Below are positions 1 to 7,600 of a stretch of 34,667 nt of DNA, in pieces (position 1 is the first letter of the stretch; every line of letters starts with the position of its first letter). Both the position numbers and the translations under genes were made by a program. The DNA comes from Anaerolineae bacterium (GTDB lineage: Bacteria > Chloroflexota > Anaerolineae > B4-G1): the NCBI GenBank assembly GCA_030612585.1, contig JAUWNP010000027.1:1-34667 (forward strand). The letters run 5' to 3'. The notes below the pieces were generated by a model that saw only the letters and a program-made list of their open reading frames with translations, did not search any database and had not been told where the DNA came from.

Positions 1-43
1 ACTGGGCTGTGTATCGCGCCTTTACTCGGGGGGATTTGATGTC

Positions 44-134
44 AAAAAAATCACCCCTTTGTAGCTAGGCCCGTTTACCGGGCGCACGGCATGCAAAGCC
101 GACTTTCGCATACAAAGGAGTGATCTCTTAATCC
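44..134 (-). ncRNA. Candidate structured small RNA (about 91 nt), three-helix fold with U-tail
   Basis: Read on the minus strand, the predicted start at about 134 follows a consensus promoter. The RNA then forms a 14-bp closing helix (bases 124-111 with 63-50) in which the only non-Watson-Crick pair is a G-U. On the plus strand that pair would be a C-A mismatch, so the minus strand is favoured. Inside are a hairpin at 110-92 (about 7 bp, one bulge, UCGG loop) and a hairpin at 83-69 (GCCCG/CGGGC, GUAAA loop). The closing helix is followed directly by seven U (50-44), as at an intrinsic terminator. No long ORF fits this span. I do not recognise it as a known riboswitch, 6S, SRP or Y RNA. It could be a stand-alone RNA or a leader for a gene left of the window. 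Confidence 0.6.
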
Positions 135-140
135 GTAATT

Positions 141-169
141 ATTATAACAAAAGCACCAGAGTTTGTCAA
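141..169 (-). promoter_or_regulatory. Consensus sigma-70 promoter for the small RNA
   Basis: On the minus strand TTGACA lies at 169-164 and TATAAT at 146-141, with exactly 17 bp between them. Both hexamers are perfect consensus. The predicted start is a G near 134, about 10 nt before the closing helix of the RNA candidate. Confidence 0.85.
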
Positions 170-204
170 CAGAAGCCCGGACCGGAGCCGGAGTCAGCAC
201 CTGG

Positions 205-288
205 GTGCGCGAACTCGACGCGCCGGTGTGTGAGTTGTACGGGTTGGCGAAGGAAGAGATAACGATTGTGGAGGGGCAGAACCACTGA
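205..288 (+). pseudogene. Remnant of a restriction-modification methylase C-terminus
   Basis: A short open stretch encodes WVRELDAPVCELYGL, then AKEEITIVEG, and ends in TGA at 286-288. From family knowledge this resembles the end of Eco57I-like/type IIG or HsdM-like DNA methylases, which often finish with IDALVYELYGLTEEEI-type residues. No start codon, ribosome binding site or upstream methylase body is visible, so it is a leftover. A second scrap, QIDALVYE, is encoded at 1585-1608. Both lie beside the same palindromic repeat. The assignment rests on a short motif and is tentative. Confidence 0.5.
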
Positions 289-388
289 ACCACTGAGGGG
301 GGTGCTCACACTGAAAGGCCTGCCCTGAGCGGAGCCGAAGGGGGCTTCAGTGCTCTCAGAGGTTTCAGTGGCGTCAGTGGCACTGAGG
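281..388. repeat. Palindromic CACTGAACCACTGA-type repeat, copy 1
   Basis: The sequence ACCACTGAACCACTGAG at 281-297 is followed by partly complementary TTTCAGTGGCGTCAGTGG near 363-380. The same left arm recurs at 1521-1537. Together these look like a dispersed intergenic palindrome rather than coding DNA. Confidence 0.55.
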
Positions 389-413
389 AGGTTTGCGCCA
401 CGTAAACGAAACG

Positions 414-869
414 TTAGCGCCAGATCACCGCATAGCGATAATCGAACTCCAGCCAGGCGAGTTCGAAATCGGCGTGGGAGACACGCTGTGGAGCTTGCTC
501 GAAGGCAGGATCATTGACGTACACCGCCTGCTCGTCAAAGCCGACGACGAGCACAGCATGGTCAGTGGCGTACGTCCAGTAGGGCAGTTGGTCGGTGCGG
601 ACAAGCACAATGCACGGTTGCCCACGGGCCAGGTAGTCAAACAGTTCGTCCAGTGTGCCCCGAGCGTAGCGAACGTGCACGCCCAGGTCGGCCAGGTTGT
701 TCAAGCGCGAGCCTGGCGTGCCGTAAGGTTTAACGCCCAGCAATCGGAGCAAGCGATCGTAATCGGCCGACACACTCAGATAGTCTAGCACCATCGCCGC
801 GCAGGCAGCCAGACAATCGCCGTCGTCACGCTGAGGGTGGTGTGGGATGGGTAGCAAGGTATTCGGCAC
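414..869 (-). CDS. C39-like cysteine peptidase-fold protein
   Basis: This 151-residue protein has the layout of a peptidase C39-like (papain-fold) domain. A Cys in DGDCLAAC (Cys19) is followed by a helix, then by His104 in TDHAVLVVGFD and by Asp120 in VNDPAF, which would form the Cys-His-Asp triad. There is no signal peptide or ABC transporter fusion, so a bacteriocin-exporter role is not supported; a stand-alone cysteine protease or transglutaminase-like hydrolase is more likely. The GTG at 869 is preferred because AAGGAG lies 10 nt upstream, whereas the longer GTG at 896 has no ribosome binding site. The gene overlaps the 3' end of its upstream neighbour by 44 bp, so the two are probably translated together and may work as a pair. 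Confidence 0.75.
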   Translation of the reverse strand: MPNTLLPIPHHPQRDDGDCLAACAAMVLDYLSVSADYDRLLRLLGVKPYGTPGSRLNNLADLGVHVRYARGTLDELFDYLARGQPCIVLVRTDQLPYWTYATDHAVLVVGFDEQAVYVNDPAFEQAPQRVSHADFELAWLEFDYRYAVIWR

Positions 870-1182
870 GGCGTTCGATCTCCTTGATGAGCGCACGGGT
901 GATCATCAATTGACCAGTCTCAATGTCCACGTCAATCGCGCCGACTTCACCCCGGTCGCCGGTGGGTGGCATCGAAAGAATAACCGGGACACGCCAGCAG
1001 ATGCGCTCACCAACGACCAGCCGTGGCTCGCCGCCATGCATATTCGTGCTGATTGCATCAGCAACGAAACCGGTTACCTTCTGCCGGGCGCTGAACTCGG
1101 TGACATTCACCGTGGCCGAAAGACGAATATCAATCGCCAGTTGGCCTGCTTGAGGCGTTAGGGTGTGAACTTCGACACTCAT
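826..1182 (-). CDS. Hypothetical protein upstream of the C39-like gene
   Basis: This 118-residue protein begins MSVEVHTLTPQAGQLAIDI and has a beta-rich first half followed by a charged C-terminal helix (RALIKEIERRAEYLA). No transmembrane segment, signal peptide or Cys motif is seen, and I do not recognise the family. The ATG at 1182 is chosen because AAGGAG sits 7 nt upstream; the longer open frame to 1245 would include the promoter. A strong promoter lies at 1245-1217. The 3' end overlaps the C39-like gene, so it may be an inhibitor, substrate or chaperone of that protein; this is inferred from position only. Confidence 0.65.
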   Translation of the reverse strand: MSVEVHTLTPQAGQLAIDIRLSATVNVTEFSARQKVTGFVADAISTNMHGGEPRLVVGERICWRVPVILSMPPTGDRGEVGAIDVDIETGQLMITRALIKEIERRAEYLATHPTPPSA

Positions 1183-1216
1183 TTGTTGACTCCTTGCGGA
1201 AAATGTCCACAGTGGT

Positions 1217-1245
1217 ATTATACAGTTAGAATCGAACCAGAGCAA
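1217..1245 (-). promoter_or_regulatory. Promoter of the two-gene C39-like operon
   Basis: On the minus strand TTGCTC (1245-1240) and TATAAT (1222-1217) are separated by 17 bp. The predicted start near 1210 leaves a leader of roughly 28 nt with AAGGAG before the ATG at 1182. Confidence 0.75.
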
Positions 1246-1348
1246 CTGGCTTCAGACCTTCATGTTGGCTGTCATCTGTGGCGGCGAACGATATTCAGGT
1301 AGAGTAAAGGACTGTGCTTTCTCATAATCGGCTAACCACTAACGGCTA

Positions 1349-1453
1349 ATGACCCAACCTCCTGTCACTGGGACAACCCACACCTTGCCTTTCGACAGAC
1401 CCTCGCCGCGCGATTTTGAGCGGCTGTGCCTGTGGCTGGTCGAGCGCGACTGA
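1349..1453 (+). pseudogene. 34-codon stub of a nuclease-like N-terminal domain
   Basis: An ATG at 1349 opens a 34-residue frame containing LPFDRPSPRDFERLCLWLVE and ending in TGA at 1451-1453. From memory, SPxDFERLCLWLVEREG is the first conserved block of a restriction-endonuclease-like domain at the start of large NACHT/WD40 or STAND-type proteins in Chloroflexota and Cyanobacteria. Here everything after the block is gone and palindromic repeats follow at once. No good ribosome binding site is present. The family match is short and from memory, so it is moderately uncertain. Confidence 0.45.
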
Positions 1454-1464
1454 AGGGATGATGA

Positions 1465-1580
1465 TCAGCGGTCTCAGCGAATTCAGCGGTTCAGCGATTC
1501 AACGGGCCGGTGTAGGCGGAACCACTGAACCACTGAGAGGAGTGATCACACTGAAAGAGGCTTCAGTGGTTCAGCGGGCG
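1465..1580. repeat. Palindromic CACTGAACCACTGA-type repeat, copy 2
   Basis: ACCACTGAACCACTGAG at 1521-1537 can pair with TTCAGTGGTTCAG at 1562-1574. Before it runs a degenerate series of TCAGCGGT/TTCAGCGAT units (1466-1500). The left arm and following ACACTGAAAG match copy 1 at 281-325. The rest of 1183-1677 holds only the scraps described here. Confidence 0.55.
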
Positions 1581-1677
1581 CGCGCAGATTGATGCGCTGG
1601 TGTACGAGGAGGACGCCTTTGATGCTAGCCAATTGTGTGGCGAAACAACTCTCATTTTCTGATAAGGATCAACGGAG

Positions 1678-2575
1678 ATGAAAAAAAAGTGGGGTTCTCT
1701 CCGCTGTCGGCGCCTATGCTCTCTGGGGGCTGCTCCCCATTTATTGGAAGGCTGTTCAGACAGTACCGGCTTTTGAGATTATTTGTCATCGGACGGCATG
1801 GTCATTTGCATTCGTCGCCCTCCTGTTGATCTGGAAGAGACGCTGGGAATGGCTGCAACAAGTGAGGAACCGTCCTGTCACGCTGATTACGTTTTTGGGC
1901 ACCTCTTCTATCCTGGCTCTCAATTGGTCTATCTATATCTGGGCAGTGAATGCGGGGCGTCTCGTGGATGCGAGCCTGGGGTATTTCATCAATCCGCTTC
2001 TCAGCGTGCTCCTGGGAGTGCTTTTCTTGGGGGAGCGGCTTCGTTTGTGGCAATGGATATCGGTGGGCGTCGCAGCATGTGGGGTGTCTTACCTTACGCT
2101 GAGTCATGGTGCGTTCCCCTGGATCGCGCTTGGGCTGGCGACTACCTTTGGCTTCTACGGTCTATTGAGGAAGACTGCGCCGCTTGACGCACTTGAGGGG
2201 TTTTCGCTGGAGACCACTTTTCTATTTCTCCCGGCACTTGGGTATCTTCTCTATCTTGAATGGATGGGCACGGCATCCTTCGGCCATACAGCGGCGCTGA
2301 CAAACACCCTGATTGCGCTTTCTGGGGTTGTTACTGCGCTGCCCCTTATTTTGTTTGCCTACGCTGCGAAGAGGGTCACACTCGCCACTGTGGGGATATT
2401 GCAATACATCGCCCCAACAGGGCAGTTTCTGTTGGGGGTGCTGGTGTATGGGGAGACCTTTACCCAACCGCGGCTGGTAGGCTTCAGCGTGATATGGATT
2501 GCACTGTTCATATATTTCCTTGAGGGGGTTATTGAGAGAAGGAGAAGGAGAACCAAATGGGCTACGACATCATAG
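1678..2575 (+). CDS. rarD: RarD-type EamA/DMT permease, frameshifted at an A8 run
   Basis: Most of a RarD-family drug/metabolite permease is present, with about ten hydrophobic helices. The body runs in one frame from 1691 to the stop at 2573-2575, including GAYALWGLLPIYWKAVQ, the classic RarD first helix. No start codon lies in that frame before the helix, and a TGA blocks it at 1679-1681. An ATG at 1678 with AAGGA and GGAG upstream is in another frame, joined by eight A (1681-1688). Removing one A gives MKKSGVLSAVGAY and a 298-residue protein, the usual RarD size. Either the gene is broken, the sequence has a homopolymer error, or slippage restores the frame. The last residues overlap the helicase fragment, so the native C-terminus may be lost. 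The substrate is unknown; the family was named for chloramphenicol sensitivity. Confidence 0.8.
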
Positions 2576-2690
2576 ACAACCGCACCCGGGAGTTGGCTCC
2601 CGAGATCAATGCCTTCCTGGCCGACAGCATCCGCGCTCACTTCGCCGTTGGTTACTTCTTCCTGTCCGGCTTGGAGGCTGTGGCTGATCA
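2557..2690 (+). pseudogene. Truncated duplicate of the PLD-SNF2 helicase start
   Basis: After GAGAAGGAGAAGGAG, an ATG at 2557 encodes MGYDIIDNRTRELAPEINAF and continues to about ADQ. This matches the first ~45 residues of the complete helicase at 4627. Homology ends near 2690; the frame then runs through unrelated sequence to a stop at 2815-2817. It is a 5' fragment, not a functional helicase. It overlaps the last 19 nt of the RarD gene. Confidence 0.85.
2566..2672 (+). repeat. Direct repeat, copy 1 (helicase 5' end)
   Basis: These 107 bp match 4639-4745 at about 90% by eye; most differences are at third codon positions. The repeat brackets the AlbA_2/HATPase gene, with 1966 bp between copies. 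Confidence 0.85.
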
Positions 2691-2816
2691 GCGGCGGCAG
2701 CCTGTGTTGAGATTGCCTGTTCTAGGTCCCTCGGCTTCGCTCGGGATAAACTCCGCCGAAGAGTCGAAGCGCGGGGCGGAAGCTGAATGTGGCACTGCAT
2801 CAGGGGGAAATCAGTA

Positions 2817-4460
2817 ATGAACAACGTGGAATGGATACTCCGCCGCGAAGAGGGGCCATTTTTCGAACGAAAGAGCTGCTATGACCGCACGACCGGCAGC
2901 CCACGACGGCGCGTGGTGCGAGACGTCGCCCGGGACGTGGCCGAGACCCTGACAGCGATGGCCAACGCCGACGGCGGCATCCTGGTCCTGGGTCTGGAAG
3001 ACGATGGTACTGTCACCGGGGTGGACTACCCGGACGCCCGCCTGGAGGTGCTGCGCCGCGTAGCAGAAACCCACGTCCGCCCACCTCTGAAAGTCCGCTT
3101 CCGCCAGGAGGAACTTCAGGGCAAGAGAATCCTGCTCTTCGAGACGGACTGGAGCCCTGAAGCGCACCAACTCACCGACGGACGCTACCTGCTGCGCATC
3201 GGCGAAAGCAACATGCCCTTCCCGGCCGACCAGATCGAAGCCATCAAGGCCGGCAAGCGCCGCCGCGTGGCCGAAGCCCGTTTTGTCCCCGCCGCATCCC
3301 TATCCGACCTGGATGGATCCCTGCTGACAGAATTCCGGGAGCGCACCGGCTTGGTGCACTCCGACCAAGAACTGCTGCAGCACTACCGGCTGGCCGAGCC
3401 GCGAGACGGGCGCTTGATTCTCTCCCTGGCGGCGTTGTTGCTCTTCGGCAAAGACCCTGGCCGGTGGCATCCCCGGTGTGGGATAGACTTTGTCAAATAC
3501 GAGGGCACAGAACGTCGCCTGGGGGCGGAACTGAACATCGTGAAACGGGCCTGGCTGGAGGCGCCTTTGGTACGGCTCATCGAGATGACTTACCAGGCCG
3601 TCGAACCTCACATCCGCGAACGCCAGCGCCTTGTGGATCTGTTCTTCGAGGAACGGCTGGAATATCCCACCTTCGCCTGGCAGGAGGCCATCGTCAACGG
3701 AGTTGCCCACCGCGACTACGGCTACGAGGGCCTGGGCATCGAAATCTGGATGTTCGACGACCGTTTGGAAATCCGCAGTCCCGGCCAGTTGGTGGAACCG
3801 GTCACCCTGGAGCGCCTCCGCCGCCGTGAGCGCATCCACGCCTCGCGCAACCCACGCATCGTCCGTGTGCTGACCGATTGGGACTATATGCGCGAGCAGG
3901 GAGAAGGAGTCCCCCGCATGTTCGAGGTGATGGAGCGTGGAGGGCTCTACCCACCAGAGTTCCGGCTGGAGGCCGAGGTGATTTTCACCGTCGTACTGCG
4001 CAACACTCCCGTCTACGACCTGGAGACCGCCCGCTGGCTCAAACAGTTCGAGTCACTGCGGCTGAGCGGCGATCAGAAGCGGCTCCTGGCCTACGCCAGG
4101 GGACACGGTGGCACGTTCACCAGCCGCGCTTATCAGAAGTTAGTAGGAGCAGACCTCTACACGGCCTCGCGGGATATCAAGGACTTGATCCGTAAAGGCA
4201 TTGTTCTATTGCCCAGGAAGGGCGGGCGAGTGTATGAACTGTGTTCACCGGAAACGGGAGTGATGCCCGAGAGACCTCCAGAATATGTGGCGCTGGAGCC
4301 AATCCTGGAGCGACGAGGGTTTGTGAAGAACAAGGACATACGTAGCACGTTGGGTATTTCTCGCCGCCAGGCCACTCGTGTTGCAGAACAACTGTGCAAT
4401 CTGGGGCTATTGAAGCCCGAAGGGGAGAGACGGTGGAGACGTTATTTGCCAACCGAATAA
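2817..4460 (+). CDS. AlbA_2 / HATPase_c_4 ATP-binding protein (Schlafen-AlbA type)
   Basis: A 547-residue protein with the usual three-part layout of the 'RecG-like putative transcriptional regulator' group. The AlbA_2 domain (about 1-150) shows FERKS at 16-20 and ANADGGILVLGLEDDG at 49-64. A GHKL-type ATPase region (about 280-400) shows the N-box-like AIVNGVAHRDY and the GEGVPRMFEVM segment. A winged-helix-like C-terminus (about 430-547) contains a helix-turn-helix pattern (ISRRQATRVAEQL). The family is cytoplasmic and found in regulation and phage defence; the substrate here is unknown. The ATG at 2817 follows AGGGGG. The gene lies between a truncated and a full copy of the helicase start, suggesting insertion into or rearrangement of a helicase operon. 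It stands 166 bp upstream of the helicase, on the same strand. Confidence 0.85.
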   Translation: MNNVEWILRREEGPFFERKSCYDRTTGSPRRRVVRDVARDVAETLTAMANADGGILVLGLEDDGTVTGVDYPDARLEVLRRVAETHVRPPLKVRFRQEELQGKRILLFETDWSPEAHQLTDGRYLLRIGESNMPFPADQIEAIKAGKRRRVAEARFVPAASLSDLDGSLLTEFRERTGLVHSDQELLQHYRLAEPRDGRLILSLAALLLFGKDPGRWHPRCGIDFVKYEGTERRLGAELNIVKRAWLEAPLVRLIEMTYQAVEPHIRERQRLVDLFFEERLEYPTFAWQEAIVNGVAHRDYGYEGLGIEIWMFDDRLEIRSPGQLVEPVTLERLRRRERIHASRNPRIVRVLTDWDYMREQGEGVPRMFEVMERGGLYPPEFRLEAEVIFTVVLRNTPVYDLETARWLKQFESLRLSGDQKRLLAYARGHGGTFTSRAYQKLVGADLYTASRDIKDLIRKGIVLLPRKGGRVYELCSPETGVMPERPPEYVALEPILERRGFVKNKDIRSTLGISRRQATRVAEQLCNLGLLKPEGERRWRRYLPTE

Positions 4461-4466
4461 GACGTC

Positions 4467-4534
4467 TATGCGCCATCCTCAGCCATCTATGAACCGGTCT
4501 TGGCGCGTCCCTTGCATATTGAGGATAGCGCATA
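4467..4534. repeat. Inverted repeat between AlbA_2 gene and helicase
   Basis: TATGCGCCATCCTCA at 4467-4481 pairs with TGAGGATAGCGCATA at 4520-4534, 14 of 15 positions, with a 38-nt loop. No T-run follows, so an operator or RNA structure controlling the helicase is as likely as a terminator. The odd pair would be G-U on the minus strand and C-A on the plus strand. Confidence 0.6.
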
Positions 4535-4626
4535 CCGCGATTTACGAGCATGTGGCCAGGTAGAGACACGGATTGTGCCATTGTCCTGGGCGTCTTCTAG
4601 GAACCGGAGCGAATAAGGAGAAAATG

Positions 4627-7600
4627 ATGCCTACCCACGACATCATAGATAACCGCACCCGGGAGTTGGCTCCCGATATCAACGCTCTTCTGGCCGATAG
4701 CATCCGCGCTCACTTCGCCGTCGGCTACTTCTTCCTCTCCGGCTTCCAGGCCATCGCCGCACGTATCCCCCACCTGGATGGACTGCGCCTGCTCATCGGC
4801 AACGTCACCAACCGGCAGACAGTCGAGCAACTGGTCGAGGGCTATCACCACCTGGAGACCACCCAGCGCGCGGTACGCCGCCAGCGGATGGCCTCCGCCC
4901 AGGCTCCCCGCATGCGCGCCGAGACCGCCGACTCGATCCAGACCACGCTGGAACTGATGGACCAGACCGACGATGCACAGGCTCTCGTTCTCTCCCTGGC
5001 TGACCTCATCGCCCAGGGCAAGGTGCAGGTGCGGGTCTACACTCGTGGCCGGTTGCACGCCAAAGCCTACATCTTCGACTTCGACCCGGCCCGCATCCAC
5101 GCCCAGACTGGCGCGGCCATCATCGGCAGTTCCAACCTCTCCCTGGGCGGCGTCACGCACAATACCGAACTAAACATTCGCGTGTTCGGGGACGGCAACC
5201 ACGCCGAACTCTCCTGTTGGTTCAACGAACTGTGGGACGAGGCCGAGGACTTCGACGCGGACCTGATGCGCGAACTGCGCCGCTCCTGGGCCACCAGCCA
5301 GGTGGTTACTCCAGAAGGCGACCGGCCCGTCAGTCCCCACGATATCTACCTCAAGACCCTCTATACGCTGGTCGAGGACCGGCTGGAGGGCCGCCGCACC
5401 GCAGAACTTCTGTGGGAAGCCGAAATGCCGGACCTGGCCGACTTTCAGCGCGTGGCCGTCCGCCAGGCGATCAAGATCCTTGATACCTACGGCGGCGTCT
5501 TCGTCTCCGACGTCGTCGGCCTGGGCAAAACCTTCATCGGTACTACCATGCTCAAACACTACACCCTCTATCGCGGTGCCCGCCCCCTCGTCGTCTGCCC
5601 CGCCTCGCTGGTGGAGATGTGGGAATGGTTCATGGAGCGCTACCAGATTGACGCGCCCGTCATCTCGATGGGCCTCCTCAGCCAGCAGGGCAACGAGCGT
5701 ATGCTGGTGGACAACTGGCGCTGCCGCGACCGCGATCTCGTTCTGGTGGACGAGTCTCAGAACTTTCGTCACGGTGATACCCAGCGCTACGGAGCCCTCC
5801 AGATCTTCACGCAGACCCGGCGCACCATCCTGCTGACCGCCACTCCCCGCGCCACCAGCGCCTGGGATATCTACCAGCAGATCAAACTCTGGCACCCCCA
5901 GGATACCACCGCCATCCCCATCGCTCCGCCCAACCTACCCGAGTTCTTCAACAAGGTCGAGCCGCGCAGTCAAGACCTGCCCAGCCGCGATCTGCAAGAG
6001 ATCCTCAACCACGTCCTCATCCGCCGCACCCGCCGCCACATCCGCACCTATTACCCCGATGCCCAGATCAACGGCCAGCCCCTCGTCTTTCCTGACCGCC
6101 AACTGGAGACCATCACCTACAGCATCGAGGAGACCTATCGTGGCCCCGACGACACAATGGGCGAGAGCCGCGTTTACCGGCAGTTGCACGACCTGATGGG
6201 CCAACTCACCTACGCCCGCTACGCTCTCTTCGACTACGTGCTGCCCGGGCGCCAGAGCGAGCCCAAGTATCAAGAACTGCAGCGGGCCGGCGCTGCGCTG
6301 CGCGGCCTGATGCGTATCATGCTCTTCAAGCGCTTCGAGTCCAGCGTTGAAGCCTTCCGCCAGACCATCAACCGGCTCATGAATCTGCAACGCGCTTTCC
6401 AGGGGGGCCTGGACCGCGGCCTGGTTCCCGCCGGCGACGAGGCCACCGACATTCTATACAAGTCCGACCTGGACGACGAACTCTCTCTTTACGAGGCGCT
6501 GGAGAAAGCCAGCACCCGTTACCCGATCGCCGGCTTTGACGTGGACAAACTCCAGGCCGCGCTGGATACCGACATCGCGCTTCTGGAAGAGATGGCCCGC
6601 CTGGTCGAGCCCATCGGCCCCCAGGAGGATGGCAAACTCCAGCAACTCATCTCTATGATGACCACAGGCCGCACTCGCTCCAGCCGCCGTCCCCTGCCCG
6701 GCGATTTGGTCCGCGGCAAGGTCCTCATCTTCACTCAGTATGCCGACACGGCCCACTACCTCTACGATAACCTCAAACACCTGGGCCGCATCCGCGCTGT
6801 CGAGAGCGACACCAAAGACCGCGGCCGGGTCATCCAACGTTTTGCCCCCAAAGCCAACAACTACCAACTCCGCCCTGGCGACGAGGAGTTGCGCATCCTG
6901 GTCGCCACCGACGTCCTCAGCGAGGGCCTCAACCTGCAGGACGCCAACCACGTCATCAACTACGACCTGCACTGGAACCCCGTCCGTCTCATCCAGCGCG
7001 TCGGCCGTGTGGACCGCATCGGCACCGAGCACACCACCGTCTACGTCTACAACTTCCTCCCCGAGACCGGCCTGGAGCGCGAGTTGGGCATAGAACAGCG
7101 GCTGGAATACCGCATTGTTGAGATCCATCGCACCATCGGCGAGGATGCCGCCATCCTGCACAGGAGCGAGCGGATCAACGAGGAGGCCATGTACGCCATC
7201 TATCGTGGCGACGAGGGTGTCCTGGAGGACGAACCCGAGGCGGACATCTTCAACCTGCTGGAGGCCGAGGAACTCATACGCCAACTCCAGCGCACCGCCC
7301 CCGACCGCTTTCAGGAGATCGCGCGTCTGCCCGACGGTGTCCGCAGCGGACGCCGGGCAGTTGGCAAGCCCGGCCTGTTCGTTTTCTGCCAGGCCGGGGG
7401 TTACCAGCGTCTCTACCTGGTTGACGAAGAGGGCCATCGCACAGCAGACCCTCAGCAGGCTATCCGCGCCATCCGCTGCGAGGAGGGCGAGCCGGCGCTA
7501 CCACTGCCGGCCGGCATCAACGAGCGCATCGCTGCCGTCAAACGGGACTTCGACGCCGAGGTCCGCGCCCGCGAGGCGGAGATACGTCACACCGTGGGGA

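Noticed and set aside
283..1580. CRISPR-like array from repeated CACTGAACCACTGA words
   Set aside because: Copies are irregularly spaced, palindromic and few; there are no uniform spacers and no cas genes.
2675..2816. Continuation of the helicase fragment as an 86-residue protein
   Set aside because: Similarity to the helicase stops near 2690; the rest is spacer read in frame.
6454..7437. 327-codon open frame antisense to the helicase
   Set aside because: It lies wholly inside the well-supported helicase gene and its residues (many V, D, G, L) fit a mirror of GC-rich third-position use; no ribosome binding site.
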